From the NCBI GenBank assembly GCA_022641835.1, contig CP048717.1:992001-1056000 (forward strand): a stretch of 64,000 nucleotides of DNA, written 5' to 3'. Shown here piece by piece: positions 48,607-56,702 of this stretch. Under the pieces are notes generated by a model, which was not told the DNA's origin, made no database searches, and worked only from the letters and a program-made list of their open reading frames with translations. The stretch's first letter is position 1, and every line of letters starts with the position of its first letter. A program made the translations under genes and the position numbers. This DNA comes from Petasospora fabianii (Eukaryota > Ascomycota > Saccharomycetes > Phaffomycetales > Wickerhamomycetaceae).

Positions 48607-51567
48607 ATGTCATCGACAGACGACATCAATGCAGAAGAGGTACGCAAGCGTCTTGTGCAACAGGTAAATGCTCGTGTTAGCATACGAAACAGTCAACTTC
48701 GTGTAATGTCGATCCTCTATACCTCGATCTTTCTTGCCATCGCTGTGCTTCAGATCATCTCCATTGCATTCTTTAGTCGTGGATTCCTTTTATCTAGACA
48801 AGTGCTCGACAACTATTCCACATTACAAGATGATATATTCCAAGGTGCAGAGAGTTTACAGAATTTCGATAAGGCCGTTGTTATAATCATTGATGCCCTA
48901 AGATTCGACTTTGTCATTCCAGACCCATCTTCGGATAAACCATACCATAATCATCTTCAACTTCCATATAAAACCACACAACTTTACCCAGAGAACTCAA
49001 TCTTGCTCAAGTTCCTTGCTGACCCACCAACAACAACGTTACAAAGACTTAAGGGTCTCACAACTGGTTCATTACCAACTTTTGTCGATGCTGGATCAAA
49101 TTTTGATGGTGATGTCATTGATGAGGACAATTTTATCAAACAGCTATACCAAAATAACAGATCCATCTCATTCATCGGTGATGATACATGGCAAGCTGTA
49201 TTTGGACCTTTCTTAAACCAATCGATTCCATATGATTCGCTTAATGTGTGGGATTTGCACACTGTTGACAATGGTGTCATTGAGCATCTGATTCCAGCAC
49301 TTGATAAGCAAAATCAAACACAATGGGATGTGCTCATTGGTCATCTTCTCGGTGTGGATCATTGTGGTCATAGATATGGACCAGATCATTATGCCATGGT
49401 TGAGAAGCAAGAGCAAATGGATGAATTCTTGACCTCTGTCATGAACAAGATTGATGATAATACACTCTTGATTGTGATGGGTGATCATGGTATGGATAGA
49501 ACTGGGAACCATGGTGGTGATTCTAAGGATGAACTTGAAGCTGCATTGTGGTTATACTCCAAGAAGAAGGCATTCAAGCAGAATTCTGATCGTACGGTTT
49601 ATGACATCTCTGATAATGGTGACCATTATAAAAGTGTTAATCAGATCGACTTGGTACCAACTTTTTCCCTTCTTATGGGTCTTCCTATCCCTTATAACAA
49701 CTTGGGTACTCCTATGCAAGAGGCATTCCACACTGATGCCAAGTTCCAACAGGCAAACCATTACACTATGGAACAGATTCAAAGGTATAGACAACAGTCT
49801 AAATCTCTTTCAAATGACGCTACAGTCAATGAAAAATATCAAGATGTTAAGAAGCTTTGGGACTCTGGTGATGTATCTGCTTTCTCCAAGGCATACTCTG
49901 AATATCAACTTTTATCTCTCGAGAGATGTAAAGATCTTTGGGCTAGATTTGACATGACATCCATCATCATTGGCATTTCTTTAATGTTTGCATCTGTTCT
50001 CATTCTTATCATTTATTCCAAATTGATCCCATCAGTCGTCATTAGTCAACTCTCTGAAGAGATTGCACCATCTGTTATCGCTATGGTTGCATTATTCACA
50101 GTGATATTCCTTGCCACATCTTTAATTCTCAAACCAACATTCCTTAATCTTGGTTGGTTTATCTTACTTGGTGTTGCCGTTGGTATAATCATGGGATTTG
50201 CCGTACCAATCTTGGATCGATACTCTCCTCTGTGGCTTTCTCGTTCATTTGCTGATGTATTTGGTGGGTTCTGGACTTTAATTGCCTTGACATTTGCATT
50301 CATCCATGCTATCATCTTTGCCTCTAACTCATTCACTATTTGGGAAGATCGTATCTTAGGTTATCTCTTGACCACTTTTGGATTGATTGCTACTGTTAAG
50401 TGTTTGAACATTAGTGATAAATTTGATCGTATCATGGGTGTTTATCATAGTATAAGTTTCATGATCCTTACACGTTTGGCATCATTGATTACAGTGTGTC
50501 GTGAAGAACAGGGAGATATGTGTACTCCAACTTTTGGTATGCCATGGTGGGTCATCATGTTACTTTTTGTTCAAGTACAGCTCTTCCCATCATTCATTAA
50601 AGGGTTTTATAAGATTTCTGGATCTTATTATAGCAGTGCTCCCTTGTGGAACTTGATGTTTAAAGTTGTACTATCAATGATTGCTTTCTATTGGGGGTTG
50701 GAATACTATGAACGCAATCAATCAGAGTTTACTTGGACATGGCTTAAGAGTGTTAATCTCAGTTCTCTACATTTTGTTAAGTATACCGTTGCTAGAATCA
50801 TTGCAGGTGTTACTATAATTGCAGCTAACTTCGGTTGGTCTAGAGGTCCACTATGTGTGACTCTTGATGTCAATCGTGGTGGCTCTAATGATACCAATAA
50901 CTCTAGAGAATCTGCCATATTGGGGTATCAAAACGTTTATGGATCTCAATACTTCCTTTTGATAATGAACTTGACGGGTGCCGTCTTACTATTCACAAAG
51001 CCAATGGGTCAATTGTCAATTGGGATCTTGATATATCAAGTGCTTTCACTTGCTGAACTCAGTTCACTACTCAATATCCGTTCTAATTTGATATCTCCAG
51101 TGATGTTTGGACTTCTTGGTGCCTTCCATTTCTTCACTACTGGTCATCAAGCTACAATTCCATCTATTAGTTGGGATATTGGGTTTGTTCTTACAGAGAG
51201 AATCATCTTCCCATTCACACATGTTCCTATTGTCCTTAATACATTTGGTTCATTTATTATCATTAGTGTCTCTGTGGCACTAACTACATTCTGGAAGATT
51301 GCACCAAGTACTAAACCTATTGCTCTTTACTCCAAGGTGATTGAGAATTGTGGTGCATTATTGGCTTATCAATCTGTTGTAACGTTGAGTAGTTTAGTGT
51401 TTGCTATGGTATTTAGAAGACATTTGATGGTTTGGAAGATCTTTGCACCAAGATTTATGTTTGCAGCATTGGTTCAGATTGTTATGGATGTTGTTATGGT
51501 GTTAATTACTGTTGGGTTTGCTAGTGGGAGACTCATTATTCAGATTAACAGGATCTTTGGTAAGTGA
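48607..51567 (+). CDS. GPI13: GPI ethanolamine-phosphate transferase 3
   Basis: A 986-residue ER membrane enzyme. After one N-terminal helix the lumenal domain has the alkaline-phosphatase-type metal motifs VVIIIDALRFDF, HLLGVDHCGHRYGP and LLIVMGDHGMDRTGNHGG. FLADPPTTTLQRLKGLTTGS is characteristic of Gpi13/PIG-O, as opposed to Mcd4 and Gpi7. About a dozen transmembrane helices follow from residue 455 to the end. It adds ethanolamine phosphate to the third mannose of the GPI anchor, the group that is then joined to protein. Length is close to yeast Gpi13 (1,017). Confidence 0.96.
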   Translation: MSSTDDINAEEVRKRLVQQVNARVSIRNSQLRVMSILYTSIFLAIAVLQIISIAFFSRGFLLSRQVLDNYSTLQDDIFQGAESLQNFDKAVVIIIDALRFDFVIPDPSSDKPYHNHLQLPYKTTQLYPENSILLKFLADPPTTTLQRLKGLTTGSLPTFVDAGSNFDGDVIDEDNFIKQLYQNNRSISFIGDDTWQAVFGPFLNQSIPYDSLNVWDLHTVDNGVIEHLIPALDKQNQTQWDVLIGHLLGVDHCGHRYGPDHYAMVEKQEQMDEFLTSVMNKIDDNTLLIVMGDHGMDRTGNHGGDSKDELEAALWLYSKKKAFKQNSDRTVYDISDNGDHYKSVNQIDLVPTFSLLMGLPIPYNNLGTPMQEAFHTDAKFQQANHYTMEQIQRYRQQSKSLSNDATVNEKYQDVKKLWDSGDVSAFSKAYSEYQLLSLERCKDLWARFDMTSIIIGISLMFASVLILIIYSKLIPSVVISQLSEEIAPSVIAMVALFTVIFLATSLILKPTFLNLGWFILLGVAVGIIMGFAVPILDRYSPLWLSRSFADVFGGFWTLIALTFAFIHAIIFASNSFTIWEDRILGYLLTTFGLIATVKCLNISDKFDRIMGVYHSISFMILTRLASLITVCREEQGDMCTPTFGMPWWVIMLLFVQVQLFPSFIKGFYKISGSYYSSAPLWNLMFKVVLSMIAFYWGLEYYERNQSEFTWTWLKSVNLSSLHFVKYTVARIIAGVTIIAANFGWSRGPLCVTLDVNRGGSNDTNNSRESAILGYQNVYGSQYFLLIMNLTGAVLLFTKPMGQLSIGILIYQVLSLAELSSLLNIRSNLISPVMFGLLGAFHFFTTGHQATIPSISWDIGFVLTERIIFPFTHVPIVLNTFGSFIIISVSVALTTFWKIAPSTKPIALYSKVIENCGALLAYQSVVTLSSLVFAMVFRRHLMVWKIFAPRFMFAALVQIVMDVVMVLITVGFASGRLIIQINRIFGK

Positions 51568-51592
51568 TACTGTTGTATACTGTTGTATACTA

Positions 51593-51606
51593 GTCACTTA
51601 AGTGAC
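51593..51606. repeat. 14-bp perfect palindrome after GPI13
   Basis: GTCACTTAAGTGAC reads the same on both strands and starts 26 bases after the GPI13 stop. Just before it the unit CTGTTGTATA is repeated twice (51570-51589). Possibly a 3'-end signal; function unproven. Confidence 0.6.
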
Positions 51607-51696
51607 ACACTAATTGCATATATTTATAGATGTTGTTTATAGACTAAAGAGTAATCTACAAGTATATTATTAATAGAAACAGAGTTTATATACACT

Positions 51697-52197
51697 TTAT
51701 TCATCAGATTTTTGCTTCTTATGCTTTTTGTCCTTCTTGTCCTTCTTCTCTTTCTTTTCCTTCTTTTCCTTTTTACTCTTCTTCTCTTTCTTCGGTGTAA
51801 CTACCTCATCAACATCCATCTTATCCTCTTGAACATCTTCATTGTCTTCAATCAGCTCTTCGACATCGTTATCATCAAATCTCTTATGCTTCTTAGAATT
51901 GTCTGTAGTGATTGTGACTGGTGATGCACTACTTGCAACCGATTGTTCCATTGGAGGCAAACCTCTCAGGGCTCTTTGTATACGCTTTAACTGTGAGATG
52001 GAAGTTGTGTTTGTAGAATTACCAACATTAGCAGCATTTAAAAGGTTCTTTGTAGCACGATCTTCTTCTTGATTAACAAAAGTTGTTAAGAATCTCTCTG
52101 CAGCTTCGTTGTTTAACACAGATGAGCTAACGAGCTCAACGGTGACAGGGGTGTTAACTGTGGAAGGAGCCACTCTCTTTGTCTTAACCTGGGACAT
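51697..52197 (-). CDS. RPA14: RNA polymerase I subunit A14
   Basis: A 166-residue protein, start MSQVKTKR at 52197. The segment STVNTPVTVELV, the helix with ERFLTTFVNQEEDR, and ISQLKRIQRALRGLPP match S. cerevisiae Rpa14 (NTPVVIH, LQFLESFIDEKE, ISQLKRIQRDFKGLPP; 137 residues). Rpa14 pairs with Rpa43 to form the pol I stalk. The last about 55 residues are an acidic stretch followed by a lysine-rich KKEKK-type tail that the yeast protein lacks. An in-frame ATG at 52362 would add 55 mainly hydrophobic residues that match no Rpa14; I reject it as the start. Its promoter is shared with the bL34m gene. Confidence 0.9.
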   Translation of the reverse strand: MSQVKTKRVAPSTVNTPVTVELVSSSVLNNEAAERFLTTFVNQEEDRATKNLLNAANVGNSTNTTSISQLKRIQRALRGLPPMEQSVASSASPVTITTDNSKKHKRFDDNDVEELIEDNEDVQEDKMDVDEVVTPKKEKKSKKEKKEKKEKKDKKDKKHKKQKSDE

Positions 52198-52284
52198 GTT
52201 GTAGTATACCTTAGAGATAACAGATGAGATATAAGATATAAGAGTATAAGAGAGATATAAGAGTAGTATAAGAGTAGTATATGA

Positions 52285-52337
52285 GATGAGTATGAGTCCA
52301 AAATTTTTGTTTCGCGAAAATGAACAAGATGAAAAAT
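52285..52337. promoter_or_regulatory. PAC/RRPE-like elements and palindrome TTTCGCGAAA
   Basis: GATGAG (PAC core) at 52285-52290, AAAATTTTT (RRPE-like) at 52300-52308, a perfect palindrome TTTCGCGAAA at 52310-52319 and TGAAAAAT at 52330-52337. PAC and RRPE mark ribosome-biogenesis and pol I genes in yeasts. Position between RPA14 and the bL34m gene fits. Confidence 0.5.
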
Positions 52338-52411
52338 CCCCAGGCATTAATTTCTTCAACATCAACAGATTCTTTCAGTTAATGAGTAAAGATTAACTTA
52401 TGATTACAAAT

Positions 52412-52861
52412 ATGTTTACTTCAAGGATACTCACATCATTGAGACAACCTCTCAGATCAGCCACAGCGTGAGTTTACTACACTTTGATCCGTTCGTTGGG
52501 CCCTTCGTTGGCCCCTTCTAAAAGATACTAACATCAGACTAGTTCATTCTCGACATTGAGACCACTATCACCAATGACAGCTCTTAGACAGACACAAAAG
52601 ATGCAATCTCTTGTGTCTCCAACACTGACAACTAGTACCAATAACTCATCGATTCTTTCACAGATCTCCATTGCATCTGTTTTCAACAATACTCAGTCTA
52701 TTGGTGGTCAACGTCGTTGGAAATCTAGAGGTAATAACTTCCAACCGAACACTTATAAGAGAAAGCGTGTTGCAGGGTTTATGAGTAGAATGAGATCTAA
52801 ATCTGGAAGAAAGATTATCGCTAGAAGAAGAGCTAAAGGTAGATGGTATCTCAGTTATTGA
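52412..52861 (+). CDS. MRX14: Mitochondrial ribosomal protein bL34m, spliced
   Basis: Exons 52412-52467 and 52543-52861 give 124 residues. The intron (75 nt) starts GTGAGT, has TACTAAC at 52526-52532 and ends TAG at 52541-52542; a closer CAG at 52535-52537 is out of frame. Exon 1 and the junction encode a typical mitochondrial presequence ([19 protein letters not shown], then SFSTLRP). The mature C-terminus [38 protein letters not shown] and GRWYLSY is the bL34 fold, like S. cerevisiae YDR115W/Mrx14. It is part of the large mitoribosomal subunit. Without the first exon there is no conserved ATG and the leader would be missing. Confidence 0.92.
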
Positions 52862-53180
52862 TTCATGTATTCTGCTATTCATGTATTGATCTGCTATTCA
52901 TCAATATTGATTAGTATGAGATCAATATGTAGTCCCCAGTGAGTCCTTTGAGATGTATATAATGATAACTTTGTACATATTGGTATGTTCCTGTAGACTA
53001 TATATAGAAGATTATATCATATGAATCAATATATTAATTAAATCTAATATAATATGGTTCGGTCTCGCGGGGGACGTGGCCCTACCATAAATTTCGTTAT
53101 ATTGAAAAAATTGAGATTCTCGAGGACCCAAATGAACTTGTTTTAGTTATACTCTATTATCACTAGCTATAGACTATCTG
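52862..53180. other. Spacer upstream of MRPL1
   Basis: A 319-bp AT-rich promoter region. It holds a G+C-rich island around 53058-53086 with GGCCCTACCATAA (53078-53090), related to the 10-mer GCCCCTACCA seen elsewhere. No gene seen. Confidence 0.4.
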
Positions 53181-54026
53181 ATGCTTTCACATCTCAGACT
53201 TCGAGTCCCACAGATCTCAGTGGCTAGAGCCTTCTCGGTGTCGGCTGGTCTGCGCGCCCCTGGTGATGATTTAGCACGTCAAGCTGAACAGAGAGAAAGA
53301 GCATTAACTAAAGAAGCTGCTCGTAAGAATGAATTAAGAAAAATGGCTCGTAAGAGAGCAGAGGCACGTTCTAATCCAGAGAAATCACCTTTCTTTCAAG
53401 ATATTCCAACTGCACTAAGATATCTTCGAGCTGCTGAAGTTGGTAGATCACCAGAAGATGCTGTCATTTCCATTACAACAGGTGTTGTTTCAACAAAGGG
53501 AACTGCTAAATTAGCAGGTTCTGTTATGTTCCCAAAACCACTTAAGGAAACAAAGATCTTGGTATTCACTTCTAATCCAGAACAAGCTGATGCTGCTAAA
53601 GCCTCGGGTGCTAAACTTGTTGGTGGTGTTGAACTCATTGAACAGATTAAGAATGGTGAACTTCAACTTGATTTTGATAGAGCATTTGCAACTCCTGAGA
53701 TTACATCACAACTCAATTCAATTGCTCGTACTCTTGGTCCTCGTGGACTCATGCCAACTGCTAAGAAGGGCACCGTCTCTGAAGATGTTCAATCATTGAT
53801 TAAACAAGTCTCTGGATCTATCCCATTCAGACAAAAGACTGAACAAATCTCTATTGCTGTTGGTCGTGTTAATTTCACAGATTCTGAAATTGTGCAGAAC
53901 ATCATTGCTGCTCATGGTGCCCTTGAACAAGCAATCTCTCAGCAGAAATCAAAAAGACCATCGATCCTTGGTCAAACTGTTCTCCAATCAACTCATGGAC
54001 CTGGTCTAGTCATTAACTTGAAGTAA
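53181..54026 (+). CDS. MRPL1: Mitochondrial ribosomal protein uL1m
   Basis: A 281-residue uL1 family protein. A basic leader (MLSHLRLRVPQISVARAFSV) is a mitochondrial presequence. The uL1 fold shows AAEVGRSPEDAVISITTG, VFTSNPEQADAAKASGAKLVGG, the signature NSIARTLGPRGLMPTAKKGT, and SGSIPFRQKTEQISIAVG. Length agrees with yeast Mrpl1 (285). It forms the L1 stalk of the mitochondrial large subunit. The neighbouring upstream gene, bL34m, serves the same subunit. Confidence 0.96.
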   Translation: MLSHLRLRVPQISVARAFSVSAGLRAPGDDLARQAEQRERALTKEAARKNELRKMARKRAEARSNPEKSPFFQDIPTALRYLRAAEVGRSPEDAVISITTGVVSTKGTAKLAGSVMFPKPLKETKILVFTSNPEQADAAKASGAKLVGGVELIEQIKNGELQLDFDRAFATPEITSQLNSIARTLGPRGLMPTAKKGTVSEDVQSLIKQVSGSIPFRQKTEQISIAVGRVNFTDSEIVQNIIAAHGALEQAISQQKSKRPSILGQTVLQSTHGPGLVINLK

Positions 54027-54324
54027 TCTAGTCGGAGTAACTTAAGACATGAAGAATGATATCATATATTAGAGGTTAGGATGAGTATCTGTACATAAAA
54101 TGTTACGAATGAATCAGTAGACAATATGTAGTTACATGTGGTTATATATTTATATATATATATATGGGTGTCTCTGTGAGTGCCCCTACCAATTATGGGG
54201 AGTCCAATATTTAACACCCGAACACCAGCCGACTCTCAATCGTCGTCGATTTAAAAAGTTGGCCAAAACAAACGACGACCACGGCGGCTACTCGTAGTTA
54301 GTTAACAGTCAAACAGCACACAAT

Positions 54325-56562
54325 ATGTCACGTTTTAAGAAGAACGTGCACAATTTTGAAGACACTTATGCTGGTCTTAGTGATGAAGAGGAAGATGCTC
54401 TTAACGATGAGACTTTTGGGTCTTCTGTGCCGCTAGACCAGGACTTTGTCTTTGGGACTAAGAGTTCTTCAACTCCAACTCAACAACCAACTATCAATTA
54501 TGCAGATGCTGCAAGAACAAAGCCACAGCCAGTGGCTATTCCACAAGGTGGTGATGAATTGAAGCCAATGGCAGCTTTATGGGGTGAACAGGGTACTCCT
54601 GATGAATCATTACAATCGTCTGCACCTGTCTCTTTGGACCAGATTGAATCTCAAATCCCACAATCTGCTCCACAGGAGCAACAGCAACAGCAACAGCAGA
54701 TTCCTGGTCAGATTCCTGGTCAAATGCCATTTGGTCAACCACAATTCTTTTACCCACCAGGATTCATGCCACCACCGGGTGCATACCCATCACAGTTCAA
54801 TATGGGCCAGGTGCCTCCAGGACAATTCCCAGGTTTCCCAATTGACCCAAGAATGATTCAACAAGGTCAGTTCCCACCACCAGGTCAATTCTTGCCACAA
54901 CAGGCACCAGGTGTTCCACCTGGTCCTCCACCACCACAGCAGCAGCAGCAGGAACAACTTCCATCCCAAGCACCAGTTCAGTCTCAACAGTCTCAGACCC
55001 AGCCTCAGACCCAACCATCTCAGCCATCCCAGCCACAACAGCAGCAGGATCTGTCTGATTTCCCAATCCTTGGCTCTAGTGATGTTGCTCAAAAGTCCTC
55101 TCAGACTCAGCAGTTCCAATCTCAACATTTGCAACAGCAACAGCAACAACAACAGAGACAACAGCAACAACACTTCCAAAACCAACAACAGCAGCGTCAT
55201 CGCCACTATGGAAACACTCATCATGATAATTTCAATGAGTTGCCAGAAGAGGAGAAGCAACGTTTGATGAGACGTCAACAAAAAGTTCAGCGTATTATGC
55301 AATTCTGTGGTGTTATGAACCCTCGTGATAAGGATTTCGTCACTAGAATCCAATTGTCCCATATCGTTACCGATGATCCATATAATGAGGATTTCTACTT
55401 CCAAGTTTACAGACTCTTGAAAACTGGTAACTCTGAAGTTAACAATAACAGTATCGCTCAGGCATATCTTGATTTCTCCGGTCATAGACTTGGTGGTCGT
55501 TATCAAAAAGCAGAGGTTGCCCTTCAAAGAATGCAGCAACAGGTCCAAAAGGCTGTCACTGTTGCTAAGGAACGTCCAAGAACTGGTCAGATGGCTAAAG
55601 AAGGTGCATTGGGTAAGATTAGTTTCTCTAATGGTAAGATGCCAAGAAAGGCATTGGAGATCATTAAGCCAAAATTGCCAGAGATCACTAAAGGTGGTAG
55701 AAAATCTATCCTTTTGCAAATTGAGGACATTTATCAACATGTTTTGAACTTGGAGAGTGCCGCTAGAGAGAGAAAAGAGGTTAACAGTGAAGAACTTTGG
55801 GATTCTTTGAAATTGTTTGATGAAAGAGATGGTCAAAACCCATTCATTCAAGTACTCTCTTATGAGAAAGGTTTGAAGATCTTCCCAAGAATCTTTAACT
55901 TGCTTGACAGACAACAGAAACTCACTATAATCACATTAATGTTTGCTAATCTTTCGCTCATTAAGATCATCTCTAAGTCATCTTTCAAATTGCACAAGAA
56001 TGATGAGATCCCAACTGAGATCCAAAAGACTATTGAACTCTTCCAAATGGTGGTTATGAAACCAATTGTCTCCTTCTTGACCCATGAGGCTGTCATTACC
56101 GAGATCATTGGTCTTCTCACCATTCTTATCGAACACAACAACGTTTCCTTCTTGACCACATCTAAGCTTGGTACCTCTTTAATCACAATTCTCTTGACTC
56201 GTGCTGAGATTATGAAGCAGGAAGATAAGGTGTCTAGTGAAGACTCTCAACATTGGGCTGCTGCCTATGATAAGCTCTTCTCCTCTCTCGAGACAAAGTT
56301 GCCACTTGTGTTCCCATCTACAAAGAGCAGTTATGATGATTCATACATTTGGCAATTCTTTGCCACGTTGGCTCTTAGTGGAAAGATTAATCATCAGAGA
56401 ATTATTGTTGATGAAATTAGAGATGAGATCTTTGGTTCAGTGGCTAGGGCTAAGGAGATTCAAGATCCTGCTAAGAAGATTCAAATCATTACAAACTTGA
56501 ACTTCTTCTTAAATGTTATTGGTTTGCATGCTAATGGTGAAGAGATTGTGGAGTTGAAGTGA
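54325..56562 (+). CDS. PAT1: Decapping activator Pat1
   Basis: A 745-residue Pat1. The N-terminus carries the acidic motif around residues 9-25 (HNFEDTYAGLSDEEED) that in other yeasts contacts Dhh1. A Pro/Gln-rich central region (100-300) follows. Then come a basic segment RLMRRQQKVQRIMQFCGVMNPRDKDFVTRIQLSHIV and the helical PatC domain to the end (GGRKSILLQIEDIYQHVLNLE, ILIEHNNVSFLTTSKLGTSLITILLTRAE). Pat1 links the Lsm1-7 ring to Dcp2 and Dhh1 in mRNA decay and P-bodies. S. cerevisiae Pat1 is 796 residues. Confidence 0.96.
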   Translation: MSRFKKNVHNFEDTYAGLSDEEEDALNDETFGSSVPLDQDFVFGTKSSSTPTQQPTINYADAARTKPQPVAIPQGGDELKPMAALWGEQGTPDESLQSSAPVSLDQIESQIPQSAPQEQQQQQQQIPGQIPGQMPFGQPQFFYPPGFMPPPGAYPSQFNMGQVPPGQFPGFPIDPRMIQQGQFPPPGQFLPQQAPGVPPGPPPPQQQQQEQLPSQAPVQSQQSQTQPQTQPSQPSQPQQQQDLSDFPILGSSDVAQKSSQTQQFQSQHLQQQQQQQQRQQQQHFQNQQQQRHRHYGNTHHDNFNELPEEEKQRLMRRQQKVQRIMQFCGVMNPRDKDFVTRIQLSHIVTDDPYNEDFYFQVYRLLKTGNSEVNNNSIAQAYLDFSGHRLGGRYQKAEVALQRMQQQVQKAVTVAKERPRTGQMAKEGALGKISFSNGKMPRKALEIIKPKLPEITKGGRKSILLQIEDIYQHVLNLESAARERKEVNSEELWDSLKLFDERDGQNPFIQVLSYEKGLKIFPRIFNLLDRQQKLTIITLMFANLSLIKIISKSSFKLHKNDEIPTEIQKTIELFQMVVMKPIVSFLTHEAVITEIIGLLTILIEHNNVSFLTTSKLGTSLITILLTRAEIMKQEDKVSSEDSQHWAAAYDKLFSSLETKLPLVFPSTKSSYDDSYIWQFFATLALSGKINHQRIIVDEIRDEIFGSVARAKEIQDPAKKIQIITNLNFFLNVIGLHANGEEIVELK

Positions 56563-56702
56563 TTCTCTAATCGGTGTTGTTTTTTGAAGAGTGACTAAGG
56601 TTCACCCTTCCTGTAATTTACAAAATGAATGTTTTTCAACAGATCTAATGTATGATTACCAGTTTATATACATGTTCAGATGGTCTGATGCGAGGTATGA
56701 TA

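Noticed and set aside
52198-52362. ATG at 52362 extending RPA14 with a hydrophobic segment
   Set aside because: The added residues come from a pyrimidine-rich promoter strand, match no Rpa14 and overlap the PAC/RRPE elements; homology begins at 52197.
54790-55914. 374-residue frame antisense to PAT1
   Set aside because: Shadow of the PAT1 glutamine-rich and conserved regions, without family resemblance.
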